Origin: CAYUCE01 sp964443275
GTDB taxonomy: Bacteria; Bipolaricaulota; Bipolaricaulia; CAYUCE01
DNA length: 64,000 bases
Direction: 5' to 3'
Assembly (NCBI GenBank): GCA_964443275.1
Contig: CAYUCE010000001.1
Span: 1-64,000, forward strand
Below are positions 16,236-24,869 of this stretch, piece after piece. The translations under genes were made by a program, and so were the position numbers. Each line of letters begins with the position of its first letter. The first letter of the stretch is position 1. Under the pieces are notes generated by a model. It did not search any database. It had not been told where the DNA came from and worked only from the letters and a program-made list of their open reading frames with translations.

Positions 16236-16634
16236 ATGCACGAATATTCTATAGCCAGTCGGATCGTAGAAACAGTAAAGGAAACAATAGAAAAGGAAGA
16301 GGCCATAAGAATAAAGGAAGTTCACCTCAGGAAAGGGGAATTAAGAATACTCTCAGTTGAAGCCTTAACCAGCGCCTACCAGATATTAACCGAGGGGGGA
16401 AAGCTTGCAGGCAGCAAATTAGTGATCCAAGAGGTCAAGACTATCCTACATTGCAGTGAGTGCAACTACGAAGGGGGAGTGGATTATCACCAGGATCTGG
16501 AATATCATTTCACAGTACCTATACTCACCTGCCCCCAATGTGGATCGCTGGCTGAAATTACAAAAGGAAAGGAACTGGATCTAATACAACTGGTAGTTGA
16601 AGACCAAAATGGCAGTGAAAAAGATAACTGTTAA
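16236..16634 (+). CDS. hypA: Hydrogenase nickel-chaperone HypA
   Basis: 132 residues. The N-terminus MHEYSIA contains the nickel-binding MHE. The zinc domain has two cysteine pairs, CSEC near residue 73 and CPQC near residue 98, spaced slightly wider than in E. coli HypA. It hands nickel to HypB or the hydrogenase. A GGTGA site lies 10 bases before the ATG. Its last 26 bases overlap the hypF start. A moderate promoter-like pair, TTGAAC (16184) and TAAAGT (16207) with a 17-base spacer, lies in front. Confidence 0.94.
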   Translation: MHEYSIASRIVETVKETIEKEEAIRIKEVHLRKGELRILSVEALTSAYQILTEGGKLAGSKLVIQEVKTILHCSECNYEGGVDYHQDLEYHFTVPILTCPQCGSLAEITKGKELDLIQLVVEDQNGSEKDNC

Positions 16635-18900
16635 CGGTGTAGTACAAGGGGTAGGATTTCGTCCCTTCGTATATAGAGAGGCAGCGGCCAATAACCTAAA
16701 GGGAACAGTAAAAAATCTGGGCGATGCGGGGGTAGAAATAATCATACAAGGAAGCCCGGATGATATCGACCAGTTCCTGGAAAGCTTAAAAACCAACCGT
16801 CCCCCACTGGCCAAAATCGAGAACTTCTTTGTAGAAAACTTAACCTCACCTCCCCAATTCACCGATTTTACCATCCTAAAATCAGGATCAGAAGGTAAGG
16901 GATCGGGTACCATCCCTCCGGATACAGCCACCTGTAGTAAGTGCCTGCAGGATATATTGACCGACAGCCGCTACCAAAATTATTGGGCCACTTCCTGTGT
17001 TGACTGCGGGCCCCGTTTTACAGTAATCGAAGAGCTGCCTTACGATCGGGTGCGCACCTCCATGAAAGAATTTCCCCTGTGTGAGGAATGCGAGAAAGAA
17101 TATAAGGACCCGGAGAACAGGCGATATCACGCCCAGGCTATTGCCTGTCCAAAATGTGGGCCGAGCCTTTTTTTTGACTCCCAATCCTCAGGCAGCCCAA
17201 TTCAGAAAGCAGCCCGCTGTCTTAAAGAGGGGAAGATACTAGCTATAAAAGGCATCGGAGGTACTCATATAGCATGTGACGGGACGCGTGAAAAGGTAGT
17301 TTCTACCTTAAGATCACGGCTAAATAGGCCCTCCCAACCCCTTGCGGTTATGGCTACCGAAAAGATGCTAAAAAAGATAGCCGCAGTAGATAAGAAAGAG
17401 ATGGAATCGCTTAAATCGCTCCGACGCCCCATCGTGATCCTGGATAAGCAAGATAATTCCCCTCTGGCTCCCTCAGTGGCCCCCGGACTCCATAATGTGG
17501 GGGTAATGTTGCCTTACTCCGGTCTGCATCACCTACTTTTTGCCCACATAGACTTCCCCCTGGTGATGACCAGTGCCAACTTCCCCGGCCAGCCCATGTT
17601 AATAGACAATCAGGAAACAAAAAAAGAGTTGGAAAACATAGTGGATCACTTTTTGCTTCATAACCGAAGGATAGTTTCCAGATGTGACGATTCAGTAGTT
17701 CGATTCAGCGGAGGTACCAGACGTTTTTTGCGCAAATCTCGGGGCTGGGCCCCTTCAGTTACCAAAATAGAGCTTGACTGCGATCCCATACTGGCCTTGG
17801 GAGCGGAGCTTGATAACACAATCTCGCTTTATGCCGATGGAAAATGCTACACCTCCCAGTATATAGGTGACATAGACGACGTTAGGACCTATGAATATTT
17901 AAACCAGACTATAGAACATCTGTTAAATATAACCGGTCAATCTCTACCTCGACATGTGGCCTGTGATTGTCACCCCCGATTTTTGACCACCAGATTAGCC
18001 GAAAAATTAGGTAAGAAAGTTACCCATGTGCAGCATCATCACGCCCATGCAGCCAAAGTTTTGGGGGAGCATGGTTTAGATGAATCTGTGGCTTTAACCT
18101 TGGATGGAGTGGGCTATGGTCAAGACGGACGAATCTGGGGAGGGGAGGTGCTAGTGACCAAAAGATCGGGTTTCAAAAAGGTGGGCGGCTTATCTGATGT
18201 CTACATGCCCGGAGGAGATCTGGCTACTAAATATCCTGGCCGAATGGTAGCGGGAATATTGTACGCAGGTGGCCTGCGGAAAAAAGCGCTTCAAGAAACC
18301 TTAGAAAACAACTTAAAGCCTTACGGGAAAAAGAACCAATTAGACTTTAATAATATCATAAAACAATTGGAGTCGGGGATTAACGTGCCCCAAACAAGCA
18401 GTGCAGGTAGGTTTTTAGATGCGGTCAGTGCGCTTTTGGGGATTTGTCAGGTAAGAACTTATGAAGGTGAGCCAGCTATGAAATTGGAATCAGTAGCCTC
18501 AGGTGCTGAACCGATCGATTTAAATCCAAAATTTATAACCCAGGAAAACCAGGAGGAAACCCAAGGTATCCCCCAAGACGGTAAGAAATTCCTGCATACT
18601 CCGGCCCTCTTTAGGCAGATTATGAAGCTTAAAGGTTCTCACTCAACAGAAGAGGTGGCTGCCACCGCCCAGTACAATCTAGCTTGCGGTTTAGCTCAAC
18701 TGGCTTTAGAACAAGCTAAAAAGCGCCATATCGGCAAGGTCTCTTTAAGCGGAGGAGTGGCTTATAACCAAATGATTTCCACTACAATAAGAGAGGAAAT
18801 CGAAAAAGTAGGCCTTTTATTTTACACAAATTCCCAATTTCCCTCCGGCGACGGGGGAATTTCCTTCGGCCAAATCATGGTCGCCGCAGAAGATAAATAA
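16609..18900 (+). CDS. hypF: Carbamoyltransferase HypF
   Basis: 763 residues from the ATG at 16609; a TTG at 16597 would add four. HypF makes thiocarbamate on HypE as the cyanide source of the hydrogenase active site. Domains in order: acylphosphatase (VQGVGFRPFVYR, about 8-90), paired zinc fingers (CSKC...CVDC and CEEC...CPKC, about 105-185), YrdC-like (about 200-380), and a Kae1-like carbamoyltransferase with HHHAHAAK near 470 and an ATP-binding LSGGVAYN near 720. HypC, HypD, HypE and the hydrogenase itself are not in the window. Confidence 0.95.
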   Translation: MAVKKITVNGVVQGVGFRPFVYREAAANNLKGTVKNLGDAGVEIIIQGSPDDIDQFLESLKTNRPPLAKIENFFVENLTSPPQFTDFTILKSGSEGKGSGTIPPDTATCSKCLQDILTDSRYQNYWATSCVDCGPRFTVIEELPYDRVRTSMKEFPLCEECEKEYKDPENRRYHAQAIACPKCGPSLFFDSQSSGSPIQKAARCLKEGKILAIKGIGGTHIACDGTREKVVSTLRSRLNRPSQPLAVMATEKMLKKIAAVDKKEMESLKSLRRPIVILDKQDNSPLAPSVAPGLHNVGVMLPYSGLHHLLFAHIDFPLVMTSANFPGQPMLIDNQETKKELENIVDHFLLHNRRIVSRCDDSVVRFSGGTRRFLRKSRGWAPSVTKIELDCDPILALGAELDNTISLYADGKCYTSQYIGDIDDVRTYEYLNQTIEHLLNITGQSLPRHVACDCHPRFLTTRLAEKLGKKVTHVQHHHAHAAKVLGEHGLDESVALTLDGVGYGQDGRIWGGEVLVTKRSGFKKVGGLSDVYMPGGDLATKYPGRMVAGILYAGGLRKKALQETLENNLKPYGKKNQLDFNNIIKQLESGINVPQTSSAGRFLDAVSALLGICQVRTYEGEPAMKLESVASGAEPIDLNPKFITQENQEETQGIPQDGKKFLHTPALFRQIMKLKGSHSTEEVAATAQYNLACGLAQLALEQAKKRHIGKVSLSGGVAYNQMISTTIREEIEKVGLLFYTNSQFPSGDGGISFGQIMVAAEDK

Positions 18901-18959
18901 GCCTCGGGACTTTACTTTACCTACCGACTTCCCCTCTTGTTAATCCTTATAATTTAAAT

Positions 18960-19655
18960 CTATAAAACCAAGACGGGCAGCAATAGTACCATCAGGAGGT
19001 TGGCCACTGCGTATTTAATCATTTCCCAGAAGTAATTATTCTGTCCCCAGAAATAGTTGCTCTGATTCTGGGGCTGGGCCGGCCGAACCTGGGTTCCCAG
19101 CTCCCTCGGCTGTGGCTGCTGCACCCGTTCTTCGGGGGCTGCAGATCTAAGCACCATTTCCACACTGTGCCCGCTATCCTTATAACTTATCACCAACTCT
19201 TTTGTGCTGTCTATACCAGCGGGAAGTAAAACAATCCCCTTACTAGTAACTTGCTGCAGGTTTCCGGGCTCAAAATCGGAAGTAACCTTTATTACCTGTG
19301 CGGGCTCCAACTTGTTTTTAAAGCCACCCTGACCTACGTATATTTGGTAAGGATCAAAGGAAGCCTCCCCTTGAACCGTGGCCATGACTAACATTGCCTT
19401 CTCGTCTTGGTAAGGCCTGATGGCATCCTTTATATCTGGATTTAAATCACTGTCCAACGTACGCTCATTGATATAAATAAAGGTTAGCATTAACCGGGCG
19501 CCACCTTGATCGTAAAGGATAACCCCTATCAGATCAGAGTCAAGATTGGCCTCACTTGCTATACGGCTCTTTATAGTTTCTTCCAAACCCTGACCATAAG
19601 CGGCAACCGCTAATCCTAAGCTTAATATAACCGCCACCAGGAGGACCTTTCTCAA
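18960..19655 (-). CDS. Secreted/membrane protein of unknown function with C-terminal NYFW repeat
   Basis: 231 residues from a TTG that has an ideal GAGGAGG site 5 bases upstream. Residues 1-22 are a signal peptide (ending AAYGQ). The middle (23-165) is a predicted mostly beta extracellular domain that I do not recognise. A Pro/Gln-rich linker (170-200) follows, then NYFWGQ-NNYFWE, a short tandem repeat, and a final hydrophobic anchor (about 211-231). It is third in a minus-strand group with the Cys-rich protein and the microprotein; all three look envelope-associated. It ends convergent with hypF. Confidence 0.7.
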   Translation of the reverse strand: MRKVLLVAVILSLGLAVAAYGQGLEETIKSRIASEANLDSDLIGVILYDQGGARLMLTFIYINERTLDSDLNPDIKDAIRPYQDEKAMLVMATVQGEASFDPYQIYVGQGGFKNKLEPAQVIKVTSDFEPGNLQQVTSKGIVLLPAGIDSTKELVISYKDSGHSVEMVLRSAAPEERVQQPQPRELGTQVRPAQPQNQSNYFWGQNNYFWEMIKYAVANLLMVLLLPVLVL

Positions 19656-19713
19656 AATAACCTCCTCTTTGAAAACTAAAAGCTGATTATTTTTTACCTG
19701 CCTTCACCGATTC

Positions 19714-19800
19714 TCAGCAAGGACCAGTACAGGTTATCCCAGCCAAAAAGAAAGCTACAAAAAACCACCAGAATCCAAAGAAATACCACCACCAAGGCAT
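19714..19800 (-). CDS. Trp/Phe-rich membrane microprotein, 28 residues
   Basis: An ATG at 19800 opens a 28-codon frame ending TGA (19716-19714). The peptide begins MPWWWYFFGFWW, continues as a Phe/Ala/Leu helix and ends ITCTGPC with two cysteines. An AAGGAGGTG site (19815-19807) lies 6 bases before the ATG, and a consensus promoter lies upstream. These signals argue that it is translated. Five Trp and about eight Phe in 28 residues suggest an interfacial or membrane-spanning peptide; no homologue is recalled. It is too short for most gene finders. Confidence 0.72.
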   Translation of the reverse strand: MPWWWYFFGFWWFFVAFFLAGITCTGPC

Positions 19801-19831
19801 ATTTAACACCTCCTTATTTTTTGTATAATTT

Positions 19832-19860
19832 AATATACATCAATTTTAGCTAAATGTCAA
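19832..19860 (-). promoter_or_regulatory. Sigma-70 promoter of the microprotein gene
   Basis: On the minus strand a perfect TTGACA (19860-19855), 17 bases, and TATATT (19837-19832). Transcription would start near 19825, giving a short leader with the AGGAGG site. It may also serve the downstream gene at 19655. Confidence 0.82.
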
Positions 19861-19919
19861 GCCAGCCACCGGGCTTAAGAAAATCCCTTAAGCCTTTTAT
19901 CTGGAGCCGTCTGAAAACA

Positions 19920-20834
19920 CTAGCTTATGGCCAGCTCAATCCATATATCCGCCACCACTTCCCCTTCTGAATTTAAGGCTTCAACAAAGAAGAAATATTT
20001 ACCGTGTGCACCGGATGATAAATCCCCGCTTATTTTACCGGTTGCCGGATCCATGGAAAGACCTATCTCCGATAGTGAATCGTTTCTCCAACCGGCCGCT
20101 CCGTTTTGAGTCCATATAACGGTATCAGCCGGGGCCAGCCGGAAAGTCACAGAATCCGCCATCTGAAGAAGTTGGGCCATAACGTGATCCTTAATTCTTA
20201 AGCGTAGCTTTTTATCCTTATATTCATAAGGATTAACAAAATGCTTTATGAAAAAGTCCGGGCTCTTGGACTCCAGACATGTGGGTTGAGGATAACAAGG
20301 GCGCCAGCACGGCCAACACGGACGGCAGTACGACCAGCAGTATGTGTAGCACGGCTGCCCGCAAGGTTCAGGACAACCTTGAGCTATCTCGAAGCTAACC
20401 TGGTAAGTGCCACAACATAAAGTTTCAATCACCATCCTGTACCGGCCTGCCGAAACCTGATTTCCCCAACTGCTTTTTTGATCCCAGGTCCACGTCCAGG
20501 AAGTTCCCGGTATCGCTTGGATATCGAAATCCACGAATTCACGGCTGTAGACTACATTGCCTGCATACCAAAGGGGTTGCCACCGTTGAATATAGATGTT
20601 TTCAAACACCACATCATAATCTTGGGGATTTGAGAAGCTAAAAGTTACCTCTTCCCCCAACTGGTAAGTTGCCTTCGCTGTGCTTAAGGCAGAAGAACGA
20701 TCCGGACAACAGGGATTACAGTTACCGCAAGGGTTACATCCACATTGAGCACTGACCGAGGCCCCGAATAAGCTTACCAGCAAAAGGGCAGCCAGAATTA
20801 GGACGGCTGGTTTTGACCACCTTGGGATGTTCAT
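19920..20834 (-). CDS. Cysteine-rich secreted protein with BsuPI-like domain
   Basis: 304 residues, signal peptide 1-29. The mature start is a Cys/Pro/Asn cluster (residues 31-43). Residues about 47-152 read like a BsuPI-type immunoglobulin-like domain (YQLGEEVTFSFSNPQDYDVVFEN, then a GxxVSAGRYRMVIET strand). A second cluster (154-186) packs ten Cys with Trp, Tyr and Pro in CxxC-like steps. Residues 187-304 form another beta-rich domain (PADTVIWTQNGA, GKISGDLSSGAHGKYFFFVEA). The many cysteines suggest disulfides or metal binding outside the cell. Function is unknown. Confidence 0.72.
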   Translation of the reverse strand: MNIPRWSKPAVLILAALLLVSLFGASVSAQCGCNPCGNCNPCCPDRSSALSTAKATYQLGEEVTFSFSNPQDYDVVFENIYIQRWQPLWYAGNVVYSREFVDFDIQAIPGTSWTWTWDQKSSWGNQVSAGRYRMVIETLCCGTYQVSFEIAQGCPEPCGQPCYTYCWSYCRPCWPCWRPCYPQPTCLESKSPDFFIKHFVNPYEYKDKKLRLRIKDHVMAQLLQMADSVTFRLAPADTVIWTQNGAAGWRNDSLSEIGLSMDPATGKISGDLSSGAHGKYFFFVEALNSEGEVVADIWIELAIS

Positions 20835-20874
20835 TTTTCCCTCCTCCTTAAATTTCTTATTTTAGGCCACTTAT

Positions 20875-20903
20875 TTTATAAACCATTTTCAGCCTCTCGT
20901 CAA
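20875..20903 (-). promoter_or_regulatory. Sigma-70 promoter of the Cys-rich secreted protein
   Basis: Minus strand TTGACG (20903-20898), 17 bases, TATAAA (20880-20875). A GGAGGAGGG site precedes the ATG at 20834. Confidence 0.75.
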
Positions 20904-20955
20904 TATGTGGAATATCATTATCAAAGGTTTGGTGAGCTTTTGGCCAGGGGTAAGC

Positions 20956-20984
20956 TTGATATAGGTCAGGACGTAGGATAGAAT
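20956..20984 (+). promoter_or_regulatory. Sigma-70 promoter of the alkyltransferase-EndoV gene
   Basis: TTGATA (20956-20961), 17 bases, TAGAAT (20979-20984). Start of transcription would fall near 20991, about 28 bases before the TTG at 21019. Confidence 0.7.
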
Positions 20985-21018
20985 AAGATGAAAGTGTACA
21001 AATTAGAGTGAATTAACC

Positions 21019-22071
21019 TTGAACCAGAACAGAATGACCAATGATATGCCGCCCGAAGTGACGGTACCGGATATAAGGAAGAAAACGCTAAAGTTGCTTC
21101 TCCAGATACCAAAAGGAAAAGTAACTACCTATCAAATACTGGCTCAATACCTGGGAGACAAAATTGCATCTCGGGCCGTGGGTCAAATAATGGCCCAGAA
21201 TCCCTGGCCTGATAAGTATCCCTGCTACAAAGTTGTTCACAGTGACGGCAGTGTAGGTAAATATTCCGCCCCCGGCGGAGGTGCGGAGAAAATCAGAAAG
21301 TTACGTCAAGATGGTGTGGAAATTGCAAAGAACAGAATAAACAACCTCCCTCAGTATTTATTTGGCGATTTTGAGTCGGATGAGCCGCTCAAGAGGTTAC
21401 GAACCATCCAGCACAAAATAGTCAACCGAGCATCATTTGACTCCGACCCAGTTGAGTATCAAACGGTAGGAGGGGTGGATGTATCTTACGGGAAGAAAAG
21501 GAGGGCAGTGGCAGCCTACACCCTCTTTGATCTTAGAAACAAGAAGCTCCTTTACCAAAGAGTTAAAGAATCAGAAGTGGTATTCCCTTATATCCCTACC
21601 TACTTAGCATTTAGAGAACTTCCTATCATGAGCGGGCTTCTAACTGAGGTTAAAGGAGACCATAAGATGGCCGACGTGGTAATGGTAGATGGAAACGGCA
21701 TGCTTCATCCCCGACACGCGGGGATTGCTTCTCACCTGGGAGTTATCTTAAACATATCCACAATTGGGGTGGCTAAAAAACTCCTCTGCGGTGAAGGAGA
21801 CTTGGAAGACATTGCTAGTCGGGAAGTCAGATACATTTGGCTGGAAGGTGAAAAAATCGGGGCAGCAGTAAAGACCACTGAACGGGCTAAGCCCATTTAC
21901 GTATCGCCCGGCCACAGGTGCAATCTGAACTCGGTGATAAAAATCACCCTAAAAGTTTCGGATTATAAGATCCCAGAGCCCATAAGGGCAGCCCACCGCA
22001 TAGGTAGGGAAGCGGTAAAACTTGGAAAGAGAAAGGAAGAAAAAGGCGATCAACGAACGCTTGACCTTTGA
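21019..22071 (+). CDS. O6-alkylguanine alkyltransferase-endonuclease V fusion
   Basis: 350 residues from TTG; ATGs at 21034 or 21046 are alternatives. Residues 16-100 are an alkyltransferase C-terminal domain with the recognition-helix Arg in SRAVGQIM and PCYKVV in place of the usual PCHRV, active-site Cys69 retained. The N-terminal ribonuclease-like domain of Ada/MGMT is missing. Residues about 120-335 are endonuclease V with catalytic Asp154 (GGVDVSY), Glu200 (AFRE) and Asp224 (VDGNG), and PRHAGIASHLG. EndoV nicks near deaminated bases such as inosine; the alkyltransferase removes alkyl groups. Comparable fusions are known from Ferroplasma/Thermoplasma. Both activities look intact. Confidence 0.9.
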   Translation: MNQNRMTNDMPPEVTVPDIRKKTLKLLLQIPKGKVTTYQILAQYLGDKIASRAVGQIMAQNPWPDKYPCYKVVHSDGSVGKYSAPGGGAEKIRKLRQDGVEIAKNRINNLPQYLFGDFESDEPLKRLRTIQHKIVNRASFDSDPVEYQTVGGVDVSYGKKRRAVAAYTLFDLRNKKLLYQRVKESEVVFPYIPTYLAFRELPIMSGLLTEVKGDHKMADVVMVDGNGMLHPRHAGIASHLGVILNISTIGVAKKLLCGEGDLEDIASREVRYIWLEGEKIGAAVKTTERAKPIYVSPGHRCNLNSVIKITLKVSDYKIPEPIRAAHRIGREAVKLGKRKEEKGDQRTLDL

Positions 22072-22152
22072 CTTTACCTTGAAATTGGTGGTTTAACGAT
22101 GATCTGCACAGGAACGATGAGGTTGTGAGGTCTTAGGTGAACGGAGGGTAGA

Positions 22153-22713
22153 ATGCGTAAGGAAGAAGATAATAACGATCGACGGCAAGAAGATGAGGAG
22201 ATGAAGGAAATATTTGAAAACTTGGGTGAAGATTTATCCAAACTTTTGGGAAAACTGGCCGAGAAGGGTGCCAAGATGCGAGAAACTGGTCAATTTGGAT
22301 TCTTCCAGGATTTAGAAGATATGATGAGCAAAGAGATGGACTTAGGGATAAAGAATTTAGAAGATCTCTTTAAAAATTTCTCCCCCCAGAATTTTGGCTC
22401 TGAATTTAGCACCGATACAACCCGTCAAGATAAGAAAAAAAGGAAAGAAGAAGAAGAGAATATCCAAGAACCAAGTTGCGATATATTTGAAGAAGAGGAA
22501 GAAATTCTTATATACCTGGAGCTTCCCGGTGTAAATCAGGAGGACATATCCATCAACCAAGAGGGCAGGGAGCTTCTGATTAAAGCCCGTCATCAAACCG
22601 GCAGATATGAAAAAAAGATAAAGTTACCTGAAAAAGCTACCGGTATGCCCTCTTACAGTTTCAAAAACGGAATCCTTAAAATTCAATTAGCGAAGGAACC
22701 TGAGAAGAATTGA
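22153..22713 (+). CDS. Hsp20-family small heat-shock protein with long charged N-terminus
   Basis: 186 residues. About 95 N-terminal residues are highly charged, helical and rich in Glu, Lys and Asp (EDNNDRRQEDEEM..., DLEDMMSKEMDLGIKNLEDLF). The alpha-crystallin domain (about 112-186) contains LELPGVNQEDISINQEGRELLIKA and ends FKNGILKIQLAK. The C-terminal IxI oligomer motif is absent or weak. Small heat-shock proteins hold unfolding clients. Its stop overlaps the start of the Cdc48-type ATPase (TTGA), so the two are co-translated and probably work together. Confidence 0.85.
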   Translation: MRKEEDNNDRRQEDEEMKEIFENLGEDLSKLLGKLAEKGAKMRETGQFGFFQDLEDMMSKEMDLGIKNLEDLFKNFSPQNFGSEFSTDTTRQDKKKRKEEEENIQEPSCDIFEEEEEILIYLELPGVNQEDISINQEGRELLIKARHQTGRYEKKIKLPEKATGMPSYSFKNGILKIQLAKEPEKN

Positions 22714-24830
22714 TTGAACTAAAAGTTAAAGAAGCTCTTTCCAAAGATGTGGGAAGAGCAGTAGCTAGAATCGATCCCCAATTAATAGAGGAGTTGGGGT
22801 TGGAATCCGGTGATGTAATCTCTATACGTGGGGGTAAACAGGCTGTAGCCCGAGTAATGCCCACCCCACCTGCCAACAGAGGCCAAGAGATAATCCAGAT
22901 TGATGGTATCCTAAGACAAAATGCCGAGTTGAGGATAGGAAGCTTGGCCAAGGTTGAACCGGGAGAAGTTAGACCGGCCAAAGCAATTCACCTCCTACCA
23001 TTGACCTTAAGCCCTAAAAAATCCTCACAGGATAGAAATTTTGTAAAGCGGAGTTTACTTAACATTCCCTTAATGGAAGGAGCCCAGGTACGAGTGAACC
23101 TATTCGGATCCGGATTTCAAAATTTCGAGGTCGAGTACACCAATCCATCCGGGGCAGTAATAGTTGACCAGAACTCTCAAATCAAGATAGAAGAACCAAC
23201 AGTAAAAAAAGGGACAGCGGCAAAAAGAGGTCTCTCATATGAGGATATAGGAGGTCTGGATGAACAAGTGGACCGCATTCGGGAGATGATCGAGCTACCC
23301 TTAAAGTATCCAGTGATCTTTGAACAACTGGGTATTGATCCTCCCCGAGGTGTTCTATTATACGGGTCCCCTGGTACCGGGAAGACACTTATTGCCCGGG
23401 CTTTGGCCAACGAGACAGAGGCCTATTTTACCTCTATTAACGGCCCGGAAGTAATGAGCATGTTCTATGGCCAATCCGAGGCGAATTTGCGTAAAGTATT
23501 TGACCAAGCCAAGCACAATCAACCCAGTATTATCTTTATCGATGAGATAGACGCCCTAGCCCCTAAACGAGAGGAGATGACCGGAAAGGGAGAAGTAGAA
23601 AAAAGAGTTGTCTCCCAACTTTTGACACTCTTAGATGGATTGGAAAAGCGGGAGCAGGTAGTAGTAATTGGAGCCACAAACATCCCCGGTACCCTGGATC
23701 CAGCCTTGCGAAGACCGGGACGATTAGACCGAGAAATTGCTATTACCATACCCGATGCCCAGGATCGAAAGGAGATACTAGAAATTCATACTAGAGGAAT
23801 GCCTCTAACTAAAGATGTAGACTTGGAAAGGCTAGCCGAGATTACTCACGGCTTTGTGGGAGCGGACATCGAAGTGCTGTGTAAGGAAGCAGCCATGAGA
23901 GCACTTAGAAGGATCCTTCCCGACCTTGATCTTGAATCTGAAGACATAACTTATGAGGTGATCTTTGAATTAAAAGTCAAGCTAGGTGATTTCTCCCAAG
24001 CCCTAAAGGAAATTGAACCCTCCGCAACCCGTGAAGTATTCGTGGAAATTCCAAATGTTACCTGGGAAGACGTAGGAGGATTAGAAGATGTAAAGAACAA
24101 ACTCAAGCAGGTGATCCAGTGGCCTTTCAAATATAAAGAAATCTACAGGAAGGTAAATGTAAAACCCCCTCGGGGGGTACTCCTTTCCGGTCCTCCGGGA
24201 ACCGGCAAGACCCTTTTGGCAAAGGCAGTGGCTTGTGAATGTGAGATCAATTTTATCTCCATTAAGGGCCCAGAACTTTCCTCAAAATGGTTTGGTGAGT
24301 CGGAGAAGAAAGTCCGAGACCTATTCAAAAAAGCCCGCCAAGCTTCTCCCTGTATCGTTTTTTTGGACGAAATTGATGCTTTAGCCGGAAAAAGGGGCAC
24401 TACGTTTTCCGATGCCTCGGCGAGAATAACCAGCCAACTGCTCACTGAATTGGATGGGATAGTGCCACTGGAAGGGGTAATAGTAATAGGGGCCACTAAC
24501 AAGATAGAACTGGTGGACGAGGCTTTACTCCGTCCGGGTAGGCTGGACCTGGTGCTAAAAACTCACCTGCCTGATTTAATAGAGCGAATAGCCATACTTA
24601 AAGTGCATACCCGAGGGATGCCTATCGGCGAGATTGATTTCGAAGAACTTGCCATGGATACCGAGGGTATGAATGGAGCGGACTTGGAGCTCATTTGCCG
24701 GGAGGCGGCCATGAATAGGATTGAGAAAGTAGTGCTTGAGCAAAAAAAGTCGAGCCTCAACAATTTAAAAATCCAACAGGTTGATTTTGATCAGGCTGTG
24801 GTCAATCTGAAAAGTAGAGAAGAAGACTAA
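22710..24830 (+). CDS. Cdc48/VCP-like AAA+ ATPase
   Basis: 706-residue unfoldase with the full Cdc48 layout. The N domain is a double-psi barrel (1-100, [20 protein letters not shown]) followed by a second subdomain. D1 has Walker A GSPGTGKT at 219-226 and Walker [12 protein letters not shown]2 has GPPGTGKT and [10 protein letters not shown]. Both domains carry arginine-finger regions ([20 protein letters not shown]). Archaeal and eukaryotic homologues segregate and unfold proteins for the proteasome; bacterial copies are sporadic. It starts at TTG within the hsp20 stop, and that tight coupling suggests a joint proteostasis role. No proteasome gene is in the window. Confidence 0.92.
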   Translation: MIELKVKEALSKDVGRAVARIDPQLIEELGLESGDVISIRGGKQAVARVMPTPPANRGQEIIQIDGILRQNAELRIGSLAKVEPGEVRPAKAIHLLPLTLSPKKSSQDRNFVKRSLLNIPLMEGAQVRVNLFGSGFQNFEVEYTNPSGAVIVDQNSQIKIEEPTVKKGTAAKRGLSYEDIGGLDEQVDRIREMIELPLKYPVIFEQLGIDPPRGVLLYGSPGTGKTLIARALANETEAYFTSINGPEVMSMFYGQSEANLRKVFDQAKHNQPSIIFIDEIDALAPKREEMTGKGEVEKRVVSQLLTLLDGLEKREQVVVIGATNIPGTLDPALRRPGRLDREIAITIPDAQDRKEILEIHTRGMPLTKDVDLERLAEITHGFVGADIEVLCKEAAMRALRRILPDLDLESEDITYEVIFELKVKLGDFSQALKEIEPSATREVFVEIPNVTWEDVGGLEDVKNKLKQVIQWPFKYKEIYRKVNVKPPRGVLLSGPPGTGKTLLAKAVACECEINFISIKGPELSSKWFGESEKKVRDLFKKARQASPCIVFLDEIDALAGKRGTTFSDASARITSQLLTELDGIVPLEGVIVIGATNKIELVDEALLRPGRLDLVLKTHLPDLIERIAILKVHTRGMPIGEIDFEELAMDTEGMNGADLELICREAAMNRIEKVVLEQKKSSLNNLKIQQVDFDQAVVNLKSREED

Positions 24831-24869
24831 TAGCTTTTTAACTTACCAATCCGTTTGCCAAAAACATTC

